Below, piece after piece: positions 1 to 6,551 of a DNA stretch of 9,223 bases. The first letter of the stretch is position 1, and each line of letters begins with the position of its first letter. A program made the translations under genes and the position numbers. The DNA is taken from NCBI GenBank assembly GCA_001701295.1, contig DAAV01000038.1, positions 2,458-11,680 on the forward strand, in the 5' to 3' direction. Origin of the DNA: Bacteroidales bacterium H10. Its GTDB lineage: Bacteria; Bacteroidota; Bacteroidia; Bacteroidales; Muribaculaceae. The notes beneath the pieces were generated by a model. The model did no database searches. It was not told the DNA's origin and worked only from the letters and a program-made list of their open reading frames with translations.

Positions 1-3000
1 GATGTCATGCCGGAGACAGCAGCGATCTCTATTCCGTGACCTTCGGCTCCGACAATGCATATCTGGTTCCCGGCCGGGAACATCTTGATGGCCGAAGACA
101 TGTTTCCTATACCGGAAGGCTCGACATAGACTCCTGACGAAGGAGCAGACTCTCCTTCCTCATAAACTGCGGTCACTTTATAGGTGTGTCCCTCGTTCAT
201 CACGTCAGTATCGGTGTATTCCGCTTCTGTAAGCACTGTCTCGTTCAGACGCGTACCGTCGCGATAGACATTATATCCCAGATGTGTGACACGTTCGTTC
301 CACGGTGCGGGCATATATGTGAAGTCATCGACAAAGAACATATATTGATTATCCGATATATAATGTATAGCGGCATAAACAGCTCCGTCAGGCAGCTCGA
401 CAGGGATCTCGGTCCATTCGTTGCCCTCAAGCGTCATTGTCAATACGGTTTCCGTGAAGTCCTCCACTTCTGTTCCGGTAGTTGAATAACGCACTTCAAA
501 TGTCTCCTGGCCATATGTGGAATTATAGTTCCTTGCAAAGAAGCTTATTGTCTGAGCATTTCCCGACAGCCTCGGCGTAATGGCCCAGTCGTCATTCTGT
601 GTCGAATAGTCATTACAATAGAACGCGCCGATATATCTGTCTCCGGTATGAGCTGCAAAGGAACCATTGAAATTGGGATGCGTCGAGTCCATGACTATAA
701 ACGCATATGCGGAATCATCGCCGAGGCCCTCTATATCCACACTCTGCGGAACAAACGTCTGGCCTCCGTCAGCATCTGTAAATTTCCAGTCTCCTCCGGG
801 ATTCATAGAGAATGGCCTATAGTCCTCGAAACTGTCGGTGACCGGCGTATTTTCTACCTCAGAGAGATCAATAGCATCCCATTTCAGCTCTATATTATCA
901 CCTACACGAATACCACTTAAACCTCCGGCCACAGGAAGATCGGCAAACTCCACAACGACCTGACCCGATTCAGCCTCGTTATCGGCAGGGTTCTGATCCT
1001 CATTCCATTCAAGAGAGAACGAGTATCTTACCGGATCTGTCTGAGTGAAAGGCAACCGCGTCGTGAATGCGATCTGTTCGACATCTCCCGCCGCAATGTC
1101 TGCTGCCTCGCACGTATCTATTATCTCTCCGTCACGCATAAGATTCAAGACAAACTTACCACTGTCGTTAAGGCCCGTATTGGCCACGTTGGCCGTGACT
1201 TTGAAGTCCGTGTCAGGATCGACTACCGCAGGCGCCGATGCCGACAGCAACGCGAGGTTATTGTCCGGCATATCTCCGACAGTCATATTGTCTATGGCAT
1301 AGACCACATAAAGAGAGGAGACCGATACCTTCAGCCGAATCTGGATTGTCTTTCCGACAAAATCCTCCAGCGGCACAAGCAGCCGGTTCCATCCGGCTTT
1401 GGGAAGAGTATTGTTGACAACGGTGCGGAGAGTCGCATAGTCTTCGGCGCCGGCCTCGCGGACCTCTATGTCAAGTGTATTGGCGTCATCTTTCGTGCCA
1501 TCCTCACTGACAAACTGGTAGACATACAATGCCAGCGACGGCTTCTTGCAGTCGGCCAGTGATATTTTTCCGGTATACATCGCACCGATATCTCCCGGAT
1601 AGGATGCATTCATCATAATATAGGCATTATCCTTATCCTGCGATTCTACACCGATGACCGACATGTCATCCGCGAATTTCCAGGATGTATTGCCCGATAT
1701 GCGTGTGAGACCTTTGATAAACGCGTCTCCTTCCCCAAATGAATCTCTGTAAGGCGTGTCATATGGTTTTCCCACAGGAATCATATTCGTAAATACGGGA
1801 GCGGACTTTCCTGCTGATGTCACTGCCTCTATTCCGGCAAGTATGAAATCCTGTTCCTCCTGACGAACCACCTGTGTGGTGTAGCTTAGTTCAGTCACAC
1901 CCGTCTTGACCGGCTCTCCGTACATGTCCGTGATATTATAGCTTATAAAAGCCGGATTGATGGGATTGCCGTCACGATCTGTCTCGGGGGCTTTCCAGGT
2001 TATGGTGGCATAGCCGGGACTGCTTTCCCTGATATCGACATCGGTCACTTTCGAAGGTATATTGATTCCCACAAAAGTCGAGGCCGATGCAGGTGCACCT
2101 ATACCGTATTCATTATATGCACGAACTGTGTATTCATGTTTGCCCCCGGATACATTATTTTCTTTCCACATAACGGTAGTTCCGGGAGTTGTTTTGCCGA
2201 TATTACCGACAGGATCAGACTCATTGTCTCGCCAGATATCTATACGGGTTATCTCACCAAGGGTTTCTCCGTCAAGAGTCTTCTCTGGTGCGACAAACGA
2301 TATTTCGACTTCGTTGCCCCCATCCCGATCGGCTATCGCTTTCAGATCGGAAGGTGCGGCCGGAGATTTCATCGAAACACCTGCATCTATCCTTAGATTG
2401 TCTATGCCAACCCAAAACATATCGGGATCACTTATGCCGTGGATACCTATGTAATACACGCCTGTTTCCTCTGCGACAATCGTCATGTTCACAGACCGCC
2501 ATGAATCGAAATCCACTATTACCGGGTCAAGCAACGATTCCGTCATAGCGACGGCCTCCGGCGATCTGCCGGCTTTCACCTCTATTCGTTCCGGATAACT
2601 TTCTCCATAACTGTTACGCACATCGAACGAGACGGTATATTGTGATCCGGCCTCAAGCCTGACAGGTGGAGTTATCAGCCAGTCATCGGCATTCTTGCCT
2701 GAGGAATAGAACAGCCGTACGCTTCCGTCTGAAGAGAATCCCCAGCATTTGGAATCTTCGTTGGCATCGATCATGGTATACATATCCAGAGATTCGGCCG
2801 AGTCGAAACTTTCTTCATAAGGAGGGATGACTGAGCCGAGTGTTATTTTCGGAGTAAGGCAGGACTCTCCCGCACGACCGTTAAACACAGGTGTAACCTC
2901 AAACTGATATGTTGTTATGACGGTCGGTTCGGGCAAATCGGCGACAAGACTGCATTCCCCGCAGGCCTCGGCAAGAACCGCACCATCCGGAAGCCGTTTC

Positions 3001-4259
3001 ACCTTATAGACGACTTCCTCGGGATCAAGCCAGCCCCCATCGGCTGATTCTGTGACAGGAAGCCAGCTTACCGTCACTTTACCGTCAGCCCATGCCGCCG
3101 TGGCCGTTGTCGGAGAGGGTATGCCGTCTCCGATAAACATGGATGCCCTCGCCTTTGGTGAATTCCCGGCACCGTTGGACGTAATCAAACGGAATTCATA
3201 TTCCCCCGGTGCATCCACCGTAACAGGGACTGTAACCTTATTGCCCGCCTCAGCGGTGCCTTTCAGCTCAGACACCCCTTCGCCCGTAAGACTCCATTGG
3301 AGCGTGCCAGATAAGGGACCGCCGCCATATGTCTGTGAAGGAGCGGTAAAGGTCACATTGCCGACAAGAGAGCCACGAGGGAAATCAAGAGTCAGGTCCG
3401 AGACAGCCGCAGGTGCATTCTCGTCAGCATCAGGCAGCGGAATATACAGACCCGTTATCTGCTGATCATGCTCATATTGAGTGACAAGCGAGGCCTCTGC
3501 GGTCTCCAGATTCACAGTATAGAGATATGAATGGCCCTCCTCCGGACAGACTGTCCAATACAAGAGACCTGTTTTAGGATCTATAGTACCCGATGTCGGA
3601 TAGCGCGGCACAACTCCTGTGAAGCCAACCTGTGACGTAGCGCCCGTCTCCTTGTCCACCTTCAGAAGATTTCCCTGCATATCTACGGCATATGCATTCC
3701 CTTCCATATCGAATGAAAGGGCATTCCACTTCTCAACTTTCGCTATGGAGGTGCGGATCCCGTTGCGGTAATCCGCGATCCCGAACCAACAGTCTGTATC
3801 CGAGTCTTTCGAATAGAAACATCCGTACACACGTTCGGAAACCGGATCGTAAGCCAGATCGTAAGCCATAAGATCTCGGTCTATCACCTTCATGGCCGGT
3901 TCTTCGGCCCACGTCTCGAGATCATAAAAATAGGCCTGCACATATTCCATACCGTAGAACGCGAAATATCGGACTGAAATATATGTGTGAGATGTCGCCA
4001 CACCGCTTCCGCAGCCAAGGCCTTCCGAACCGGTGGCAACCCTGATAAAATCCCCGTTCCCGGCAACAGGAATACGGTAAATTCCCCAGTCGGAGAATTC
4101 CGGATTATCTGATGCGATGACCGCCCCATAGAGTTCCGGAGACACAGACGCCTCACTTGATACCGGATCCGATGATACGGCAGCTCCCGCTATCGCCATC
4201 GAGGCCATACATAAGCCCCCAAACGCAAGCCCCGAAAAAATGTGTCGTTTTTTTCTCAT
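1..4259 (-). CDS. Giant secreted mosaic protein: N-terminal propeller-like region, FN3 domains, three choice-of-anchor J domains (3' end outside window)
   Basis: An open frame of at least 1419 codons runs off the left edge. The N-terminus (MRKKRHIFSGLAFGGLCMAS, then MAIAGAA) is a signal peptide with likely signal peptidase I cleavage near residue 27; Cys17 lacks a lipobox. Residues ~30-280 have propeller-like repeats (for example GNLLKVDKETG and IDPKTGLLYWT). FN3-like domains follow at ~283-375, 378-475, 630-730 and 733-830. Choice-of-anchor J/cleaved-adhesin-like domains lie at ~482-625 (ends WVGIDNLRID), 837-997 (ends YAIDNMTVGD) and 1142-1313 (DSFEDY to FVDDFTY). A CARDB-like segment is at ~998-1105 and another FN3-like segment at ~1315-1380. 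From ~1382 (SGIG) a C-terminal domain begins, so probably only a few dozen residues are missing. I chose the start at 4259; in-frame ATGs also exist at 4265 and 4298, but the latter would lie almost at the predicted transcription start. Role inferred: surface or secreted binding/adhesin protein. No catalytic motif was seen, so substrate and partners are unknown. Confidence 0.88.
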   Translation of the reverse strand, partial: MRKKRHIFSGLAFGGLCMASMAIAGAAVSSDPVSSEASVSPELYGAVIASDNPEFSDWGIYRIPVAGNGDFIRVATGSEGLGCGSGVATSHTYISVRYFAFYGMEYVQAYFYDLETWAEEPAMKVIDRDLMAYDLAYDPVSERVYGCFYSKDSDTDCWFGIADYRNGIRTSIAKVEKWNALSFDMEGNAYAVDMQGNLLKVDKETGATSQVGFTGVVPRYPTSGTIDPKTGLLYWTVCPEEGHSYLYTVNLETAEASLVTQYEHDQQITGLYIPLPDADENAPAAVSDLTLDFPRGSLVGNVTFTAPSQTYGGGPLSGTLQWSLTGEGVSELKGTAEAGNKVTVPVTVDAPGEYEFRLITSNGAGNSPKARASMFIGDGIPSPTTATAAWADGKVTVSWLPVTESADGGWLDPEEVVYKVKRLPDGAVLAEACGECSLVADLPEPTVITTYQFEVTPVFNGRAGESCLTPKITLGSVIPPYEESFDSAESLDMYTMIDANEDSKCWGFSSDGSVRLFYSSGKNADDWLITPPVRLEAGSQYTVSFDVRNSYGESYPERIEVKAGRSPEAVAMTESLLDPVIVDFDSWRSVNMTIVAEETGVYYIGIHGISDPDMFWVGIDNLRIDAGVSMKSPAAPSDLKAIADRDGGNEVEISFVAPEKTLDGETLGEITRIDIWRDNESDPVGNIGKTTPGTTVMWKENNVSGGKHEYTVRAYNEYGIGAPASASTFVGINIPSKVTDVDIRESSPGYATITWKAPETDRDGNPINPAFISYNITDMYGEPVKTGVTELSYTTQVVRQEEQDFILAGIEAVTSAGKSAPVFTNMIPVGKPYDTPYRDSFGEGDAFIKGLTRISGNTSWKFADDMSVIGVESQDKDNAYIMMNASYPGDIGAMYTGKISLADCKKPSLALYVYQFVSEDGTKDDANTLDIEVREAGAEDYATLRTVVNNTLPKAGWNRLLVPLEDFVGKTIQIRLKVSVSSLYVVYAIDNMTVGDMPDNNLALLSASAPAVVDPDTDFKVTANVANTGLNDSGKFVLNLMRDGEIIDTCEAADIAAGDVEQIAFTTRLPFTQTDPVRYSFSLEWNEDQNPADNEAESGQVVVEFADLPVAGGLSGIRVGDNIELKWDAIDLSEVENTPVTDSFEDYRPFSMNPGGDWKFTDADGGQTFVPQSVDIEGLGDDSAYAFIVMDSTHPNFNGSFAAHTGDRYIGAFYCNDYSTQNDDWAITPRLSGNAQTISFFARNYNSTYGQETFEVRYSTTGTEVEDFTETVLTMTLEGNEWTEIPVELPDGAVYAAIHYISDNQYMFFVDDFTYMPAPWNERVTHLGYNVYRDGTRLNETVLTEAEYTDTDVMNEGHTYKVTAVYEEGESAPSSGVYVEPSGIGNMSSAIKMFPAGNQICIVGAEGHGIEIAAVSGMT

Positions 4260-4311
4260 AAGCATTTGATTTATTGTTATTGAATTTATATTTTTCATTA
4301 CTCTCAAAGTG

Positions 4312-4319
4312 CAAATTTA
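4312..4319 (-). promoter_or_regulatory. Candidate -7 box for the giant secreted protein gene
   Basis: Read on the minus strand this is TAAATTTG, an exact match to the Bacteroidetes -7 consensus TAnnTTTG. Transcription would begin around 4303-4306, giving a leader of about 45 nt to the ATG at 4257-4259 and disfavouring the in-frame ATG at 4296-4298. No good TTG or TTTG sits at the expected -33 distance, so the match rests on the -7 box alone. Confidence 0.45.
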
Positions 4320-4367
4320 CCGTACCGCAAGCAATAAATGTTTATCCTATGGTAATTTTTTAGCTAT

Positions 4368-4396
4368 TTGACATTCCGTATCGTCAATGTTTTGAC
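4368..4396. promoter_or_regulatory. Cluster of TTGAC/GTCAA half-sites in the divergent promoter region
   Basis: Three copies of one pentamer in alternating orientation occur here: TTGAC at 4368-4372, GTCAA at 4383-4387 and TTGAC at 4392-4396. The last two form GTCAA-tgtt-TTGAC. They lie between the two divergent secreted-protein genes, upstream of both predicted promoters, where a shared regulator could bind. The half-sites are short and the region is AT-rich, so chance is a real alternative. The rest of 4260-4522 is AT-rich spacer with the two promoter candidates and no gene. Confidence 0.22.
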
Positions 4397-4453
4397 TTTC
4401 GACACAACAGGCTGCATATTTATTGCCTATTTCACTTATTGCAAATATTTTTC

Positions 4454-4483
4454 TTGCATATACAAAATATTTTATTAATTTTG
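4454..4483 (+). promoter_or_regulatory. Bacteroidetes-type promoter of the YD-repeat protein gene
   Basis: The -7 box TAATTTTG (4476-4483) matches TAnnTTTG exactly. A TTG at 4454-4456 sits 19 nt upstream as the -33 element. Transcription would start near 4490, leaving a leader of about 33 nt rich in A and T, without a Shine-Dalgarno sequence, before the ATG at 4523. This placement excludes the upstream in-frame TTG at 4439 as a real start. Confidence 0.6.
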
Positions 4484-4522
4484 CAACAAAATATTAAAAA
4501 TCAACATAAATATATTAAGCTT

Positions 4523-5677
4523 ATGAAAAAACATTTACTCCAGTTAGCAATCATCGCACTCGCTTCATCGTTACCGGCCTCAGCCAAAGATCTTCTTTCT
4601 GAAATCACATCCGAATCAGGTGTAGTCCACTATTCCTTCGTCTACAATGACCGGGGACAGGTGACACGTCAGGACAATTCCGACGATTTCGGCGATTACT
4701 ATATGATTTTTTCATATAATGATCTGAACCAGCTCATCCGTAACGATACTTATCAGGATTTCCAGAATTCCGGAGAATTTACACTTGTGTCATATGTGGA
4801 ATACAAATATGACGAAGAAGGCAGACTGTGCCAGCGCGAGAACTACAATTACGACCAATGGTCGGGAGGTGGTTATCTCAAAGGCGCACGCATAACCTAT
4901 TCGTATGACGAACAGGGAAACATGACAGAACAGATCGTTTATATGGCGTGGGGAGAGGAAGAAAATCTGGCACAGAAAATAGAATATTCTTACAATGAAG
5001 ACGGGTTTCTTGCGAAAGAGCTTACGCTCACCGCGGATTTCTTCGATCCGTCGATTGTCACTCCCTCATACCAGATAGCCTACACATATGACGAAGAAGG
5101 CCGACGTTCGGTAATGACAGATTACTATTTCGACACATTCGGGGAAAATCCCGACGAACCGGTACTGCAGGGATATACAAATTATGCGTATGACAACAAC
5201 GGTCTTTGTCTTTACGAACGCGTCACTCCGGCAGGTCGTACCGACTCCAAAAATGAATACACATTCCTTCCGGAATCTATCGACGAGACAATATATCCCT
5301 ACGACATCGAAGCCAAAGAGACCAACTTCGTTTATGAGAATGTCAAAAACCGCATAGACCTGCGCACGGAATATGCGACCGACATGAACAGCGGGGATCT
5401 TATGGTCTATGACAAATATTACTATCATTACACACCCGATCCTTCAGGTGTCGGAGCAGTCACAATGCCTGAATCCATACTCAATGTCCGGCAGAACGGA
5501 GACAACATAATAATTGGCGGTCTTGACACCGGCGACAAAGTGACGAGATACGATCTCGGAGGCAAACCGGTGGCAAGCGTAACCGCTTCCGCACCGCGAA
5601 TATCTACGACCGCCCTTACACCGGGCACATATATCGCGGTCTCACCGACGGGCGTGGTAAAATTCAATGTAAAATAA
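4523..5677 (+). CDS. Secreted YD-repeat (RHS-like) protein with C-terminal sorting-like domain
   Basis: The 384-residue product begins MKKHLLQLAIIALASSLPAS, a clear signal peptide cleaved around residue 22-23 (ASA-KD). Residues ~41-230 contain about seven degenerate YD repeats of the form Y-x-Y-(D/N)-x-x-G-x-(L/V/M), for example YKYDEEGRL, YSYDEQGNM and YTYDEEGRR. Such repeats form extended beta-strand structures in RHS/teneurin proteins. Here they are few, with no RHS core motif, no toxin domain and no immunity gene beside it. Residues ~308-384, from SGVG, form a beta-rich C-terminal domain (NIIIGGLDTGDKV, then GTYIAVSPTGVVKFNVK) of the sort found at the ends of exported Bacteroidales proteins, possibly for type IX secretion or anchoring. 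The start at 4523 fits the signal peptide and promoter. Function is unknown; a cell-surface or carbohydrate-binding role is only a guess. It is transcribed alone, divergent from the giant secreted protein gene. Confidence 0.88.
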   Translation: MKKHLLQLAIIALASSLPASAKDLLSEITSESGVVHYSFVYNDRGQVTRQDNSDDFGDYYMIFSYNDLNQLIRNDTYQDFQNSGEFTLVSYVEYKYDEEGRLCQRENYNYDQWSGGGYLKGARITYSYDEQGNMTEQIVYMAWGEEENLAQKIEYSYNEDGFLAKELTLTADFFDPSIVTPSYQIAYTYDEEGRRSVMTDYYFDTFGENPDEPVLQGYTNYAYDNNGLCLYERVTPAGRTDSKNEYTFLPESIDETIYPYDIEAKETNFVYENVKNRIDLRTEYATDMNSGDLMVYDKYYYHYTPDPSGVGAVTMPESILNVRQNGDNIIIGGLDTGDKVTRYDLGGKPVASVTASAPRISTTALTPGTYIAVSPTGVVKFNVK

Positions 5678-5681
5678 TCTT

Positions 5682-5729
5682 TATCTTTTAAGGCGTTGAA
5701 ACCTATAGGTTTCAACGCCTTAAAAGATA
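5682..5729. terminator. Perfect 48-bp palindrome, probable bidirectional terminator
   Basis: The arms 5682-5705 and 5706-5729 are exact reverse complements (core GGCGTTGAAACC, centre ACCTA/TAGGT). The palindrome begins 4 nt after the stop of the YD-repeat gene and ends 11 nt before the stop of the convergent regulator gene, the ideal place for a two-way terminator. It lacks a typical U-tract after the hairpin: each 3' arm ends CCTTAAAAGATA, with the T-run in the 5' arm instead. Efficiency as an intrinsic terminator is therefore uncertain, and RNA processing or a dispersed repeat are alternatives. Confidence 0.6.
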
Positions 5730-5740
5730 TCCAGCAATAT

Positions 5741-6373
5741 TCAGTCTTCCTGTCCATTTTTAAGAATGGATCGTTTTATTCTTGACAATGACTGTTCGGT
5801 TATTCCGAGATAACGAGCCACTACCCGTGAAGGCAGTTCGCGGAAGACCCTTCTCGGCAGATTCTTTACAAGTTTAAGATATCTTTGTTCAGCACAGTCC
5901 GACAAGATAAATGTTTTCTCCTCACTATACAGAATATAGTTTTCCGCCATCCCGTACATCCATATCGCAAATTCATGGTCTGACATGAGATAATCACGAA
6001 TCACACTGTCAGGAATCCTGAGCGTTTTCGTTGTGACTAATGCCTCCCACTGCATAAACGAAGGTCTCGCCTGAAAAAAAGAGCCTCCGTGCAGTAACAT
6101 GGTGCCCGGTGTCGCCAGACCGTGCATGATCACCTTGTTGCCACTGACATATGTCGATCCTACAAGCCCATCAATAACAATATAGACATCCCTTAGTTGT
6201 TTCCCCGGCTGCATTATAACCTCCTGTCTGGAAAATATCTTTACTTCCCCCCTATCGAAAAGCGGATCGAAAAGCGCATATGACGAAGGCTTATACAAAC
6301 TCTCCGATTCGGCCAGCAACCGCTTAGTATCACGAATCTCCTGTTCAGTCAATTTTTCCATATCAGAATCCAT
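5741..6373 (-). CDS. Crp/Fnr-family transcriptional regulator
   Basis: The product (210 residues from the chosen ATG) has an N-terminal cyclic-nucleotide-binding-like beta-barrel (~residues 25-120; VIMQPGKQLRDVYIVIDGLV and PGTMLLHGGSFF). A long dimerisation helix follows, then a C-terminal Crp-type helix-turn-helix at ~179-203, with ELPSRVVARYLGITEQSLSR carrying the turn and recognition helix. The phosphate-binding cassette of true cAMP receptors (GE...RxS/A) is absent, and I see no cysteine cluster for an Fnr-type iron-sulfur centre. A different ligand is likely, as in many Bacteroidetes members of the family. The start is ambiguous: in-frame ATGs at 6406, 6373 and 6361 give 221, 210 and 206 residues; 6373 or 6361 fit the domain best. 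The gene is divergent from the steroid-reductase-like operon, with a dyad operator candidate between them, so autoregulation and control of that operon are inferred. Confidence 0.88.
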   Translation of the reverse strand: MDSDMEKLTEQEIRDTKRLLAESESLYKPSSYALFDPLFDRGEVKIFSRQEVIMQPGKQLRDVYIVIDGLVGSTYVSGNKVIMHGLATPGTMLLHGGSFFQARPSFMQWEALVTTKTLRIPDSVIRDYLMSDHEFAIWMYGMAENYILYSEEKTFILSDCAEQRYLKLVKNLPRRVFRELPSRVVARYLGITEQSLSRIKRSILKNGQED

Positions 6374-6450
6374 TCCTAATGATATATGACACCAAATTAG
6401 CAACATTTCATAAACTAAAAAATTTGCACCTCATCTTGCTCCTTTTTAGC

Positions 6451-6458
6451 CAAAAATA
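6451..6458 (-). promoter_or_regulatory. Candidate -7 box of the Crp/Fnr regulator gene
   Basis: On the minus strand this reads TATTTTTG, matching TAnnTTTG. The expected -33 position falls inside the inverted repeat at 6470-6500, and the nearest TTTG lies about 25 nt upstream, somewhat too far. Transcription would start near 6444, leaving about 70 nt of leader. A weaker partial match (TAATTTGG) lies closer to the gene, so assignment is tentative. Confidence 0.3.
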
Positions 6459-6469
6459 ACCCAAATAGT

Positions 6470-6500
6470 TAAAAATGATTGTTCAAACCAATCATTTTTA
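6470..6500. promoter_or_regulatory. 12-bp inverted repeat, candidate operator between regulator and steroid operon
   Basis: Arms 6470-6481 and 6489-6500 are exact complements (TAAAAATGATTG and CAATCATTTTTA) separated by seven bases (TTCAAAC). The inner part ATGATTG-N7-CAATCAT has the two-fold symmetry expected for a dimeric helix-turn-helix regulator. It covers the -33 element and part of the spacer of the operon promoter, and the -33 region of the predicted opposite promoter. The Crp/Fnr protein encoded next to it is the obvious candidate ligand. Whether binding activates or represses cannot be read from sequence. Confidence 0.55.
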
Positions 6501-6509
6501 TTACCTTTG
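6479..6509 (+). promoter_or_regulatory. Bacteroidetes-type promoter of the steroid-reductase-like operon
   Basis: The -7 box TACCTTTG (6502-6509) matches TAnnTTTG exactly, and a -33 TTG lies at 6479-6481, 20 nt upstream. Transcription should start near 6516, about 36 nt before the first ATG at 6552. No other promoter is evident before the downstream genes, so the three enzymes probably share this transcript. Confidence 0.65.
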
Positions 6510-6513
6510 TATG

Positions 6514-6532
6514 CGGATTAGCTTTTAATCCG
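6514..6532 (+). promoter_or_regulatory. Inverted repeat at the transcript start/leader of the operon
   Basis: CGGATTA (6514-6520) and TAATCCG (6526-6532) are exact complements with a GCTTT loop. The repeat begins about 5 nt after the -7 box, so it lies at the very 5' end of the predicted mRNA or spans the start point. It could be a 5' stabilising hairpin or a second protein-binding dyad. At 7 bp it is modest evidence. Confidence 0.35.
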
Positions 6533-6551
6533 ATTGATTATTGATTGTAAA

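Noticed and set aside
3052..3465. Plus-strand open frame of 137 codons
   Set aside because: It lies wholly antisense to the giant minus-strand gene, has low-complexity Ser/Pro/Val content and no family motif; it is a by-product of that gene's codon use.
4439..4522. Upstream extension of the YD-repeat protein by 28 residues from a TTG codon
   Set aside because: It would bury the signal peptide inside the protein and lies on top of the predicted promoter (4454-4483).
4523..5677. Polymorphic toxin with immunity gene
   Set aside because: YD repeats suggested it, but no RHS core, toxin domain or downstream small immunity gene exists; the next gene is a convergent Crp/Fnr regulator.
5682..5729. 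Terminal inverted repeat or attachment site of a mobile element
   Set aside because: No transposase or integrase, second copy or target duplication is present, and its place between convergent stops fits termination better.
6534..6551. TTG start six codons upstream of the 5-alpha-reductase homologue
   Set aside because: The ATG at 6552 gives the normal family N-terminus, whereas the extension is polar and overlaps the leader next to the hairpin.
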